A stretch of DNA of 64,000 bases from Proales similis (GCA_019059635.1 JAGVRJ010000003.1:2480001-2544000), one strand, 5' to 3'. Counted from the first letter of the stretch, positions 26,852 to 36,801 are shown. Notes: generated by a model not told the origin, from the letters alone. Numbers and translations: made by a program.

Positions 26852-27483
26852 GCGTCAGCCTGATGTTTTTAATAAACGCAAAAGTGCAAATATCGTCATA
26901 GCTTATCAACAATCACAGCCAGCAACACAAAACTGTAACAATTCACATGATCGTCATCAACATTTTCACGATTGCAGCTTATAATAGCAGCCTCTCCTCA
27001 AACTCAATTACCGCTCTCTGTCTGAGAGTGGCCAATCGCTCGCTCCCTTTCTCTCTCTCTCTCTCTCTCATTCATTGTCTCCCCCCCTTTCACTCGGCCT
27101 AAACTTGGAATGTTTTTGTTCTGCACTGGGTTCTCTGTTCAAATTCAATGGCTCGTTCTCAAATACGCCGCTCTTTCATATTTATACAAAAAAAAACGTG
27201 CACATCAACCGCAAACTTGGTCACAGTCTAAACATAACCGCCAAGAGCAGCAAAATCTTTACTTCTCTACTATCGACTGTTTATTAATTTATGAACCGTT
27301 CATTTTGATTTGAAACAAAACATCAAAAAAAGATTGAGTTTAATAAAAATTAACGTAAAGTCAACACGTGTGTGTGTGTCCATCAAGCATTAGTGAGCAG
27401 TTGGGCCCTCTCAAACAGTCGAATAAAAAGCTGCTTTGAAGCCTTGTTTGGCTAGAGGCGGGCAACGATAACAATAAGTGTCT
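26852..27483. other. Intergenic between convergent CDV3 and the first secreted-family gene
   Basis: 630 bp with a (TC)n run at about 27051-27069 and a short GT run near 27369-27380. No gene seen. Confidence 0.5.
26871..26876 (+). other. Poly(A) signal of CDV3
   Basis: AATAAA 20 nt after the CDV3 stop codon. Confidence 0.65.
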
Positions 27484-28038
27484 TTAGTGCAGCCACAAGA
27501 ATTGAGGATTGCGCCAGCTAAATGGACCGTCGGGAAAGTATTTCACCAAACGCCATCGCTTCGATCGCTCGTTTTCAACTCGCATAAATGCGACCAAGTT
27601 GAACTTGTGGACACGTTCGCCTTTCACCTCTTCGACAAATTGACTGCTCGATTTGAGCAGATCGAGTAGGCTGCGAAAGCATTTCTCTTCTAAAATCCTC
27701 ACTCCGGTCTGATCGCTTGAAGGAGAGAAGTAAATTTTGGCATTTTGATCGACGCGTTCGTTTGCTTTTCCCGCTGTCAAGTTCACAAGCGATAGACTTG
27801 GCTCGTTCGATTCTTCGCCTGGTTCTGTCAAGCTAATGCCGAAGCCCTCCGGATACGCGCCGGTGAATTGTCCGGTTTTAAGCGCACTACACGAAAGCTC
27901 GACATGTTTTCCTTTATAGCAAACGAGCTTGTTCACTTTATTGAGCAGAACGCAGCTGGTGTCAGATTTTGACGCCAGGACGTCAAATAAAAGAGCTGAG
28001 CCTAAAGTAAGAAGCAGAAGAGTTCTCGATTGTGCCAT
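27484..28038 (-). CDS. Secreted four-Cys family protein, divergent member (paralogue 1)
   Basis: Single exon, 184 aa, with a hydrophobic signal peptide (LLLLTLGSALLF). I do not recognise the family from memory. It shares the layout of its neighbours: C-x10-C-x9-C near the N-terminus, then EGFGISL where others have FGI/FGL. It then has GVRILEEKCFRSLLDLL, matching GIRVSELKCYxRLxxLF. There is one N-glycosylation sequon (NLT). It lacks the Trp/Gly tail and the WGRK ending, closing instead in QFLWLH, similar to the QFWLA of paralogue 6. These shared features suggest an early split into two subfamilies. Secreted to the outside or a lumen; function unknown. Confidence 0.75.
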   Translation of the reverse strand: MAQSRTLLLLTLGSALLFDVLASKSDTSCVLLNKVNKLVCYKGKHVELSCSALKTGQFTGAYPEGFGISLTEPGEESNEPSLSLVNLTAGKANERVDQNAKIYFSPSSDQTGVRILEEKCFRSLLDLLKSSSQFVEEVKGERVHKFNLVAFMRVENERSKRWRLVKYFPDGPFSWRNPQFLWLH

Positions 28039-28656
28039 TTTGTTTGAATGCGTTTTTGTTTTGTATTCTCGACTGCCTTGCTTTCTTTGTCAACCGTTGC
28101 CTAAATAGCTTCGTCTTTATCTAGATTGTCAATGACGGGGCCAATCTGGTCACTGATAGACTCTGTTGCTTTTGAAGTGTTTGTCTCTTAACCGTGTTGA
28201 AGCGCGGTCAGTTCAAGAGACCGAAGCCGAATATTAAGAAATGCAAGTTGAAGAATCGAGACGCTGATGGAAGAAGCTCCGTCTTGACACAGATGCATCA
28301 AATAGCCAACTCTTGACGATAAGGTCCTAAACAGAAATCGCTGGTCAAGAAGCAACCGAAAGATTGAGAATTGAAGGGCGACTCGCTATCGCTTCGAGAG
28401 GTTATAGTACGCACTAAACGACAAGTGGCTACAGCTACAATGCGACTACAATCAAGTAGAAGAAAAAAAGCACTTTGGCTTAGCAGTGTATTGAGTATTT
28501 ATTTAGATCGATTAGCAAAATTGAAACACACAGCACGAAGTCTAGTCTCGTTTGAATGCATTTAAATTAATTATTCGTGTATATTCATGTAAAGTAGAAG
28601 AGAATTAAAAAAGAATTCAATTTGTTGAGCCTTGAGGATGCGAAATCGGGAAGCGC
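28039..28656. other. Intergenic, promoter of paralogue 1
   Basis: 618 bp; a CTATTTAGG TATA-like element on the minus strand lies about 75 nt upstream of paralogue 1. Nothing else seen. Confidence 0.4.
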
Positions 28657-29384
28657 TCATTTTCGGCCCCAATAAGGCCAGCCAAAATAGTACCAGGGCC
28701 AGCCCCAATAATACCAGAATCGCTTTTGCATTTTGTTGCTGAGAATCAGAGCCTCGCCGAACAACTCAGCTTGTTTGTCATTGCCGTTGGCCAGAGCCAC
28801 TTTGAACTTGAAATCGCTCGAGTCGAACAAATTTACCAAACGCTTGTAGCAGTCGACGCTCTTGATTCTGAATCCGCTAAATTCAAATTCGTCTGCGTGG
28901 TAGATGTAAAATTCAAACTCCTTCTCGCCCGACTTGAACGTGTAGTTAAAGTAGGTCTCGTCCTCGAACTTTTTCGGATACAAAAAGTACATCTTGTCCT
29001 CAGCCTTTTCGAACTCTTTCTCCATTTTGCCTATGCCGAACATTTCAAATTTGTGCTCAGGCTGCTCTCCGCCAAAGTCAAAGTGAGCCATTGCTGCACA
29101 CTCGGTGGTGCCCTGTGGGCTAGTCAAACAATGTGGCATCAGCTTTAATTCAACTGTATTCAGTTGGCCAACTAATTTGAATACCTTTTACAGCTGAAGA
29201 GCTTCTCTTCTGGCTTGTAGACGCAAAACGTTCCCTTGGACGATTCTAACACCGATCGAATCGGATTGAAGTTTTTGAACGAAACTCGCAATCATGGATT
29301 CTTACTCATCATGTGCTCTTGGAAATCGGATTTGGCTGAAACGAGCGCCACAAGCGCAAATAGAAGGCCTACTGAGCGATTCAT
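28657..29384 (-). CDS. Secreted four-Cys family protein (paralogue 2)
   Basis: Three exons: 29384-29306, 29245-29185 and 29119-28657, total 200 aa. Signal peptide MNRSVGLLFALVALVSA. Cys spacing is C-x10-C-x8-C (CVYKPEEKLFSC...C), followed by FEMFGIGK, YFLYPKKFEDETYFNYTF and GFRIKSVDCYKRLVNLF with the fourth Cys. The tail is rich in Trp, Tyr and Gly and ends WPYWGRK. It is the only member of the WGRK group here that keeps two introns, so the intronless copies may be derived. A TATAAATA element lies about 97 nt upstream. Function unknown. Confidence 0.82.
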
Positions 29385-29480
29385 GCTTCTGCTATTGAAG
29401 GTTATTGATGAATTTCTGATTCAGATCGGCTCTTGAGAAATTCGGACTCTGCTTGGTGACAGTGAACATTAAGACACTGA

Positions 29481-29488
29481 TATTTATA
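29481..29488 (-). promoter_or_regulatory. TATA box of paralogue 2
   Basis: TATAAATA on the minus strand, 97 nt upstream of the ATG. Confidence 0.6.
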
Positions 29489-30103
29489 GCCCTCGCAAGG
29501 CTAAGCCTTCCTCTGAGCAAACTCATTTTTGAAAAAGACCTTGTTCAGTCGGCAACCAATCAGATCATTGAACATTGATATTTTTGAATAGTTGTTTGAA
29601 TTGTTTGAATTCTGCCTCTCGTGTTTAATCAGAGATGAGCCTTTCAGTGAATGGGCTGCGAAAAACATCTCATCTGCTCCAATTCATCTAAACAAATATT
29701 CGAATCGAATTTGAGCCGAAAGGTTTTATTCTAAGCCTAATCAAGTGCTATATAAGCAAGTGAGTGCTTGTTTGAGTGTCGAACTTGTTTGAGAACGTTA
29801 ACTTGGCCACTTGGACAGTTTTAAAGCCTGAGCACATTGGCCGTTTGTTGAGGAAGCGGAAAGAAAGAGATTTTTTTTGTGTATTGCAGATTGAATTTAT
29901 TTTATTCATATAATTTAGTTTGATTGATAGAAAACGTGCGTGTGTGTGTGTGTAAAAATTGAATTGAATTTTAGATTTGTGCCATTAAGAAGAAATACTT
30001 TCTGATTTGGAGAAAGCACGTCTACTTGAGGCGGGATTTGGAACGATTAAGATCAATGAGAGCTGTTAAAGGCAAGGCTGAAGCTTGAACAGAGCGAAAC
30101 ACT
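29489..30103. other. Intergenic within the secreted cluster
   Basis: 615 bp; includes a (GT)n run at about 29937-29953. No gene seen. Confidence 0.5.
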
Positions 30104-30721
30104 CTATTTTCGGCCCCAGAGACCCCAGCCCAAACCCCAGTAGGGCCAGCCCCAGAGACCATAACCGCCATATCCCCAACCCCACCATTTCTTCTGGAGT
30201 TCCTTGTCGACCACCAAGATCTCACCGATGAGTCCGCATTCGGTTCGCTCCTTGCCGTCAATGACTGGGACGTGCATGTCGGTGATGAGGTCGAACAAGC
30301 TGATAAGTCGGGTGTAGCACTTGAGCTCAGAAACTCGGATGCCGGTCTCGAGGACCTCCTCGCCGAAGTAGAGGTAGAGAGAGACGTCCTCCTCGCCGAC
30401 TCGGACGGTGTAGTTCATGTAGGTGGTGTTGTCCAAGTTGCGGGGGAAGAGCCAGAATCGTCGCTCGACGTCATCGACCTCCTCCAATCCTCGGACCTGG
30501 CTGATGCCGAACACGTTGAATCGGCGGTCGCCGAGGCGCTCCATCTCGCCAAAAGCCTCGCAGTCGACGATGCCGGACGGGCCGCGGCAGCTGAGCAGTC
30601 GCTTCTCGGAGTCGAACATGCACTGGGTCGAGTTCTCCACCTCAGGCACGCGGTCCCAATCGAAGACTCGCTCGGCGGCGCACAGGCCGAGCAGGGCGCA
30701 CAAGATCACGGCGTATTTCAT
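30104..30721 (-). CDS. Secreted four-Cys family protein (paralogue 3)
   Basis: Single exon, 205 aa. Signal peptide MKYAVILCALLGLCAA, then FDWDRVPEVENSTQC. Cys spacing is C-x10-C-x8-C, followed by FNVFGISQ, FWLFPRNLDNTTYMNY, and GIRVSELKCYTRLISLF with the fourth Cys. Two sequons (NST, NTT) are likely N-glycosylated. The last ~28 residues are nearly all Trp, Gly, Tyr, Leu and Pro, ending LWGRK. A Gly-Arg-Lys terminus is the usual precursor of C-terminal amidation, though this is only inference here. A 423-nt block (30314-30736) is shared with paralogue 4 with a single mismatch. Confidence 0.85.
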   Translation of the reverse strand: MKYAVILCALLGLCAAERVFDWDRVPEVENSTQCMFDSEKRLLSCRGPSGIVDCEAFGEMERLGDRRFNVFGISQVRGLEEVDDVERRFWLFPRNLDNTTYMNYTVRVGEEDVSLYLYFGEEVLETGIRVSELKCYTRLISLFDLITDMHVPVIDGKERTECGLIGEILVVDKELQKKWWGWGYGGYGLWGWPYWGLGWGLWGRK

Positions 30722-30775
30722 TTTGCTTGCTTTCTTTTCGATTCTCTTTGAATTTCGTTTTATCGAACGCGCGAG

Positions 30776-30782
30776 TATTTAT
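30776..30782 (-). promoter_or_regulatory. TATA-like box of paralogue 3
   Basis: ATAAATA on the minus strand about 55 nt upstream of the ATG. Confidence 0.45.
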
Positions 30783-31444
30783 GCAACTTGGCTGTCCGCT
30801 CTCCCTCTCCGTTTCTTTTCTTTGCTCAGATGTGTGTGGTTCATTGAAAATAGCGTTATTTAGCTTTTTTTTCAAACAAGCGACTATCGATCACCGAATT
30901 GTTTGATCAGTTGACCAATCATCGACCGACGAAGCATCATCGATCATTGTGGAATGCATTCGGCTTATCCATTCGCTTGCAAGCATTGGTCAATAATTTT
31001 ACTTATTCTGCCAACCTAAGCTTAAACTGTTTATTCGCGTTTTTCTCTTGCTCTGCTCACCGTTGCTTTCGCTTTTTCGATCACTTACTCCTCCCAATCG
31101 CCCGTCTTGGCTTATCTACCGTGCTTACTCGAAATTCAAAATCGATTCACGCTATCCTTTTCGCTGTTTGAATGAGTCTAATAGTCGAACCATTTGAGCT
31201 CAGATCGAACCATTCCATTTAGAGTTCATTTGAAATGTTTTTTTTTTCACGTTTTTATTGTTAATTTTCGTTACATTTCATTGATTGGAACTTATCTCAT
31301 GCAAGGTGCTTGAAAAGAAGCCTAAATCGAGTCGATTCTATTTGAACTTGTGGGAGAGCGGTGCGGTTGGCCGGAAAATGAAAATCTAAGTAAAAGTTTG
31401 GGAGATAAGCACTGCCGCTGCTGGATTGATTAAAGCTTAATGAA
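30783..31444. other. Intergenic within the secreted cluster
   Basis: 660 bp, no gene seen; poly(T) near 31239-31248. Confidence 0.45.
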
Positions 31445-32026
31445 TTATTCTCTTCGCTCGTGCTTGAGCTTGTAGTCCCTCCAGACATAACTGGAGCTGT
31501 ACGGACCGCCGTTCCACGCGGGTTTTAGTTCAGTGACCGATTCGCATCTGACCAATGAACTTCGCCGCCTGTAGCGGTCGAGGGTGTCTTCGATCTCGTC
31601 CAGGCATTTCTCGCAGTCGCTCTTGTACGAACTGGGCACGTAATGATAGACGCGAGTGATGCTCTTTCGTCTCTGACGTTCTCTTGCTCTTCTCTCAGCT
31701 TCGAGTTGAACCGTGAGATCGTAATCGTCGCAAACGGTCCATGAACGGGTCGTGCAGGTTGTTTCGACTGCAGTGCTCGGCCTACACGGTGAATAGCAGT
31801 ACAGTTCTCTAAGTGCTCGAGTTCGCCGTTCTCTAGCCTTCCTCAGCTCGATTGAGTCGGTGATTTCGTCTATTTGGCCGATCAGCTCTTTGAGGTCTCG
31901 ATTCGTTCGTTTGAGACGAATGAGCTCAAGCTCGTCTTTAAGAGCTTGGTCATCATATCTGCATGGCGAGTAGCAGCGAGTAACAACCTTGGAACGAACC
32001 TCATAGCAACTGTCACAACAAGACAT
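31445..32026 (-). CDS. Unknown Cys-containing basic/coiled-coil protein
   Basis: About 193 aa, single exon, not recognised. Begins MSCCDSCYEV; an upstream in-frame Met (32095) would add 23 residues, but the Cys-rich start seems more natural. The motif CYSPCR occurs twice, near residues 19 and 77, each followed by charged segments. Between and after them are Glu/Arg/Leu-rich stretches (LKDELELIRLKRTNRDLKELIGQ; LEAERRARERQRRK) that could form coiled coils. A CEKCLDEIEDTLDRY segment follows, and the end is Tyr- and Ser-rich. There is no signal peptide or membrane segment, unlike its neighbours. Composition and codon use look like real coding sequence. Function unknown. Confidence 0.55.
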   Translation of the reverse strand: MSCCDSCYEVRSKVVTRCYSPCRYDDQALKDELELIRLKRTNRDLKELIGQIDEITDSIELRKARERRTRALRELYCYSPCRPSTAVETTCTTRSWTVCDDYDLTVQLEAERRARERQRRKSITRVYHYVPSSYKSDCEKCLDEIEDTLDRYRRRSSLVRCESVTELKPAWNGGPYSSSYVWRDYKLKHERRE

Positions 32027-32295
32027 TTTAAGACTTTGATTTCGATTCAAGCAAATAACCTTTGGATTGAGCTCCGAGAACGGTTGCTGCATCACCTAAA
32101 TCCCCATAGCAACTCGTAAAACTAAACGCATAATTACGTAAGCAGTGTGTGTCTAACGAATTGCGCCAGAGCCGATTCTCATTTACTCGATTGGCTTTAC
32201 TTCTGCAAGGCCGATTCAATTTTTATTTGACGCAGTTATTCAGAGAAAAAATTCGACTAAAAGATAGTAAAATTTAATTAGTACATGTTTGGGCT

Positions 32296-32892
32296 TCAAA
32301 TTATCAAGAGGCCTTTGGAAAAATCAATTTCCGGCGAAGAATAAGGATAATTTCGCCTTTTAATTGGGTGGCTGGCAAGAACATGAATTGAGGCGAAGAT
32401 TGCTTGAGTTGATTTTTCCCTTTGTGCTTGAATGACAGCCATGTGCTCAGTGGTGGCCTGCTGAAAAAGCTTGACCAATCGCTCGTAGCACTTGAGCTCA
32501 GAAACTCGGATGCCGGTCTCGAGGACCTCCTCGCCGAAGTAGAGGTAGAGAGAGACGTCCTCCTCGCCGACTCGGACGGTGTAGTTCATGTAGGTGGTGT
32601 TGTCCAAGTTGCGGGGGAAGAGCCAGAATCGTCGCTCGACGTCATCGACCTCCTCCAATCCTCGGACCTGGCTGATGCCGAACACGTTGAATCGGCGGTC
32701 GCCGAGGCGCTCCATCTCGCCAAAAGCCTCGCAGTCGACGATGCCGGACGGGCCGCGGCAGCTGAGCAGTCGCTTCTTGGAGTCGAACATGCACTGGGTC
32801 GAGTTCTCCACCTCAGGCACGCGGTCCCAATCGAAGACTCGCTCGGCGGCGCACAGGCCGAGCAGGGCGCACAAGATCACGGCGTATTTCAT
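32296..32892 (-). CDS. Secreted four-Cys family protein, mosaic and tail-less (paralogue 4)
   Basis: Single exon, 198 aa from the MKYAVILC start; an upstream in-frame Met at 32940 is less likely because the signal peptide is clear. The first ~135 codons equal paralogue 3 except for one Glu-to-Lys change in the first Cys loop. The next ~15 codons (CYERLVKLFQQATTEHMAVI) resemble paralogue 5 instead. The C-terminus is unique: the Trp/Gly tail and WGRK are replaced by a Lys/Arg/Ile-rich stretch ending KGLLII. No frameshift is needed, so it may still be expressed. It is best read as a product of gene conversion or unequal exchange. A CTATTTAG TATA-like element lies about 170 nt upstream. Confidence 0.78.
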   Translation of the reverse strand: MKYAVILCALLGLCAAERVFDWDRVPEVENSTQCMFDSKKRLLSCRGPSGIVDCEAFGEMERLGDRRFNVFGISQVRGLEEVDDVERRFWLFPRNLDNTTYMNYTVRVGEEDVSLYLYFGEEVLETGIRVSELKCYERLVKLFQQATTEHMAVIQAQREKSTQAIFASIHVLASHPIKRRNYPYSSPEIDFSKGLLII

Positions 32893-32907
32893 TTTGCTTG
32901 CTTTCTT

Positions 32908-33457
32908 CTCACTCTTAGCTCTTTGTCTAAGCAGTTGCATCTCCGGGTCAATATTTCATTCGAATCGAATGTTCAACGATTTCAAAGCTTGCTGGTTGTT
33001 AAGTTTGCATGTCAATGCTCTCCATTGTTGATCAATGTTCAATCTCGCCTCAAAAATAGTGCTAAATAGCATGCATTCAATGAGAGAAGAATCGAGGTCT
33101 TTTATCAAATCGCTGAAGAGAGGCACGCATTCAAAAGTCTTTCAAAAATCCGCATTCATTTGCTTTTCGACCTGGTTGCGAATGTTTCCTCTCATGCTTG
33201 CTGTTAAGCTCCCAAATCAGCTTCCCCTTTCCCCTTTTTAAGCTAAGATTCAAATTCAAACTGTTTTTTTTTATCAAATTTATTCAACAGATTCAATTAT
33301 TGTAAACAACAATTAATGCGATTATTTGAAGAAATTGAATTTATGTAACTTGTCGAACGATTGTTTCTTCTTGCGCTGATTTGTCTCTTTGGAAACCGTT
33401 GTCCGCTTCCGCTTCCTAATCTTCTGATCCTAAATTCGAATTTTATTGGTTGTCGAA
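32908..33457. other. Intergenic within the secreted cluster
   Basis: 550 bp; upstream region of paralogue 4. No gene seen. Confidence 0.45.
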
Positions 33458-33757
33458 TCATCGTCTTGTTCTAAGAGAGAACGTACGGATGCCGATACGA
33501 GAAAATCCACCCAGCCTGGTACCTGGTCGAACGCCAGCGCGACCAACATCTCCGATACCGGGTCTAGCTCCAATGCCGGGCCCAGTTCCGATTCCGGTTC
33601 CAAGTCCACCAGTTGGACGAAGCACTATTCGGTAGTTCAAGTTCACTTGACTGTTAATCTTCTTCTCGTCTCGTGGCATTTACTTACCTCCAAAAACACT
33701 GGAGACGTTTAAAACGAGTGCCACAAGAAAGATGAGGAATGCGGTAGCGACTTTCAT
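33458..33757 (-). CDS. Small secreted Gly/Arg-rich protein
   Basis: Two exons, 33757-33688 and 33624-33458, total 78 aa. Exon 1 encodes a signal peptide (MKVATAFLIFLVALVLNVSS). The mature part has short Gly-Ile/Gly-Pro repeats (GTGIGTGPGIGARPGIG) and an Arg-rich end (RIGIRTFSLRTRR). There is no Cys. The composition resembles Gly-rich or cationic antimicrobial peptides and cuticle or secretion proteins, but no family is recognised. The signal-peptide exon plus one mature exon is the same design as the gene at 34467-34795. A TATTTAA box lies about 97 nt upstream. Confidence 0.68.
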
Positions 33758-33853
33758 TCTTTAGGAGTGTTCTGTTCTGCAATCAATTTGGATAACAAAC
33801 TTGGCGATTGAGTAAAGCGAGTGATGATGAAATTTGGGTCGAATCAGCTCGTC

Positions 33854-33860
33854 TTAAATA
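33854..33860 (-). promoter_or_regulatory. TATA-like box of the Gly/Arg-rich gene
   Basis: TATTTAA on the minus strand, 97 nt upstream of the ATG. Confidence 0.4.
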
Positions 33861-34466
33861 CCCAAAAGGGAACCAAGCAATTAAACATCCAGGAAGAGCA
33901 GTTTTCACAAAGCTCTGTCAACGATTTTGTTTAAGTTGGGAGCGGAGCATCCAATTAGATCACTCGGCCAGTCGAGAACAATAGAGCCAACAAGATTGCA
34001 GATGCCATTGTGATCGTTGAGAACCTCTTTGTCCAAGCGAAATGTTGAATCCAAACTGCGAGCTTTGATTGGCGCAGCCGGCTTCGGCTTGGCAAGTAGG
34101 CGTATATTTGAATGAAACGAAATTCAAACAATTTAAACGAGAGCTTTCAAGGTCGATGTCATGTGCTGGATGTCAAATTTGGGAAGCTGTTGAGTTTCGG
34201 CCTGAACGTTGTCTTTTTGTCAACGAGCCGAATACCGTTTGCGAAGCGTTTAAAATCAAGTGGATCAGGCTTGTGCTGCTTTATTCATTTGAACGTTCAA
34301 ATTTACGCAATTTTCAATAAATTAAATTTTAAATCAAATCTGCTGTATGAAAACGTGAATTAAATATTGATTGAGGCTTGTACAAACGCAAAATTTGAGT
34401 AGAAAAGCTTATAGCGGCTAAATATTCACAAATTTGCTGAAAATTAATTAAATAAGTAGATTGCGA
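33861..34466. other. Intergenic within the secreted cluster
   Basis: 606 bp, no gene seen. Confidence 0.45.
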
Positions 34467-34795
34467 TCATTTGCCGACCAGTCCGAGGGGATGGGGAATA
34501 ACTGGAGCCACTCCGACCACTGGAGCTACTCCGACCACAGGCGCTATTCCACCCAAACCCAAACCTATTCCACCGAGTCCGAGGAGTCCGGCTCTGGGCC
34601 CGAAACGACGAGCTAATGGGCCTCTGATGAACGGTCTTCCTCTTCTTGGAAAGCCACGTCGAACTACAAAGCGTTGAAACGAGTTTTCAGAGAGAGAGAG
34701 ACGTTTGAAGGTGTGCCGCACTTACACTGGGCATCGCTAATTGTTCCCAGGCTAAGAATAGCGATGAAAATGAGAATCAGTGCGTAGAGTTTCAT
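34467..34795 (-). CDS. Small secreted cationic Arg/Gly-rich protein
   Basis: Two exons, 34795-34726 and 34663-34467, total 88 aa. Signal peptide MKLYALILIFIAILSLGTISDA, then a strongly basic Arg/Pro/Phe/Gly segment (FRRGFPRRGRPFIRGPLARR). A hydrophobic Gly/Leu/Ile part follows, with tandem APVVGV units and an ending VGK. There is no Cys. The charge pattern is that of Pro/Arg-rich or Gly-rich antimicrobial peptides, but this is only resemblance. It is built like the gene at 33458-33757. A long TATATATAAATA element is upstream. Confidence 0.7.
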
Positions 34796-34870
34796 TCTCA
34801 GTTTGTCAGGCTTTACTCCTTGGTTCGATTTGCTCGGCTCGGCTTTGAATTCGCTATTCGATGAAAGCGT

Positions 34871-34884
34871 TTATTTATATATAT
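34871..34884 (-). promoter_or_regulatory. TATA box of the cationic-peptide gene
   Basis: TATATATAAATA-type element on the minus strand, about 80 nt upstream of the ATG. Confidence 0.55.
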
Positions 34885-35485
34885 TGAGCAGCTTTTGTTT
34901 GACGATCACTGATCACAGACAAGCTATTCACAAATCGATGTTCATAACAATTGATTGGCTTGCGCCGTTTCTCTAAGCTTAGACTCATTCAATAACGCCG
35001 TGCATGCGTTTAGTCTTTGAAATGTAGCGCTATGCATTCGAATCGACTGGCTCAAGTTGATCTCATCAGTAAGAGAAATTGCAAGATTATTGTATAACTC
35101 TGCTCAGCTTTGAAGACGAAACGTACCTGAGAGCTTAAAATAATTAAACGTAAAAGGCAGTTGGACCCTGCTAAGCTCGAGAAAGGATTCAAATAAGTTG
35201 TGTTTAGAAAAGCTCTTGTCAGTTTAGATCTTTTTCCTTGCCTTCCGCTTGCCAATTTTTAAACTTTGTTTAACCCGAGCCCGTTGATAGGAAAACATTT
35301 TGAATGCATATGGAGCGTTTTTTATTAAAATTTAGAATTTTTCTAGAAATTTTAGTGGCTTTGTAGAAAAGCGTATTGATTCTAATAAATTATTGCTGCA
35401 TTATTATCTAATGAATTGGAATTGATGATTGCTCTATTCTAGTTGGCGTTGGTTGTGCTAATTTGCAATTGCTAGCACAGGGCGC
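34885..35485. other. Intergenic within the secreted cluster
   Basis: 600 bp, no gene seen. Confidence 0.45.
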
Positions 35486-36124
35486 TTATTTGCGGCCCCA
35501 CAAACCAAGACCCCACAAGGGCCAGCCCCAGAGACCGAAACCGCCCAAACCAAGACCCCAGCCAAGACCCCAGAGGAATCGCTTGCTGTTGGCCTTGTCC
35601 AAGACCAAGACCTCGCCGAAAAGCTTGTTCTCAGTTCGCTCGACTCCATCGATGACAGGGATGTGCTCAGCGGTGGCCTCCTCGAAAAGCTTGACCAATC
35701 GCTCGTAGCACTTGAGGTCGGTCACTCGGATACCGGTCTCAATGGCCTCCTCTCCGTAGTAGACGAAAAGATCAATGAGCTCGCCGTCGATCTCGATCTG
35801 GTGGTTCATGTAGGTGGTGTTGTCCAAGTTGCGTGGGTACAAGAAGTATTTGATCTCCTCAGGCTTGATCTCCTCGCCGATTCGGTTAACTCTGCCCAAA
35901 CCGAAAACCTCGAATCGTCTCTCGCCCAACTTCTCCAAATCGAGGGAAGCACCGCACTCGATGATTCGCTCGCCACGGCAGCTCAGGATGCGCTTCTCGA
36001 ACTGGTAGACGCACTGGGTGGTGTTGGCAACCTCGGGGATACGGTCCCAGCTGAATCCGGTCTCACGGACGTTGGCGGCCATGGAAAGACCGAAGAGAGC
36101 GACGATGATGGCGAATTTCATCAT
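35486..36124 (-). CDS. Secreted four-Cys family protein (paralogue 5)
   Basis: Single exon, 212 aa. Starts MMKFAIIVALFGLSMAA (signal peptide) then FSWDRIPEVANTTQC. Longer upstream frames exist but start before the TATA box and are rejected. Cys spacing is C-x10-C-x7-C, then FEVFGLGR, YFLYPRNLDNTTYMNH, and GIRVTDLKCYERLVKLF with the fourth Cys. The Trp/Gly/Leu tail ends LWGRK. About 98% identical in nucleotides to paralogue 7, which lies 11 kb away in the opposite orientation; ~38 nt of 5' UTR are also identical. Codon use is strongly biased (GAG, AAG, ATC), which suggests high expression. Confidence 0.86.
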   Translation of the reverse strand: MMKFAIIVALFGLSMAANVRETGFSWDRIPEVANTTQCVYQFEKRILSCRGERIIECGASLDLEKLGERRFEVFGLGRVNRIGEEIKPEEIKYFLYPRNLDNTTYMNHQIEIDGELIDLFVYYGEEAIETGIRVTDLKCYERLVKLFEEATAEHIPVIDGVERTENKLFGEVLVLDKANSKRFLWGLGWGLGLGGFGLWGWPLWGLGLWGRK

Positions 36125-36190
36125 TTTGACTTGTGGGTTATTTGCTTCTGCGTTTGTCGTTTGATGACTGAAAGCTGGACCACAGCGCCT

Positions 36191-36197
36191 ATTTATA
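36191..36197 (-). promoter_or_regulatory. TATA box of paralogue 5
   Basis: CTATAAATAGG context on the minus strand, 67 nt upstream of the ATG. Confidence 0.65.
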
Positions 36198-36801
36198 GAG
36201 ATAAGCAGATTCAAAACAAGTCTATGCTTCAAGGACGCGGATTGATTTGAACGTTTTCTAGCGCTTAACGTGCAGCCAAATGAGCCAACCAATTCAAAGC
36301 GATTGAGCGCAGTTTTGTTTGATTAAACCCGATCAATTGTTTGGCTCTTCGATTCGATTCATAATCAATGTCCCTAAGCTTAGCCATAGATTCTCGAAGA
36401 GTCGGCTCGGCGACAGCAATCATCAAATTTGATTTGGCTTGCGAATTGATCTTCGAAAGCTTCAAAAATAAAATTGGCTTTCGGCTGCTTGAAAAACTTA
36501 ATGCTGGGTTGAGCCGAAAGCAATAGCCGATTGATGAGACAAGTGCGTAGCATGGCCGGGTTTGCATTGCATCGTTCAGACATTTGCATGCATCTTGATT
36601 GAAGGTTGAAACTGGGGCTAGATGAATAATTATTTGATCCTGTGCCGTGTCCTAACTACGAGCAGAATTTCTCTACTCATCTCCTGATCGGCCGCTTGAA
36701 TCGCACCAAATGAACCCGTATTGAGGCTAGGACTTTTCTGACAACGAATGCTCTGGGCGAACAAACACTACCGAGCCCTCAAACTAAGATATTCATTTAA
36801 A
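36198..36801. other. Intergenic between divergent paralogue 5 and ABHD13
   Basis: 604 bp with no other gene; open frames here are not supported. Confidence 0.45.

Noticed and set aside
30272-36250. Long plus-strand ORFs opposite paralogues 3, 4 and 5 (also opposite 7)
   Set aside because: They are antisense shadows of strongly biased codons in the four-Cys genes; they repeat because the genes are duplicated, not because an antisense gene exists.
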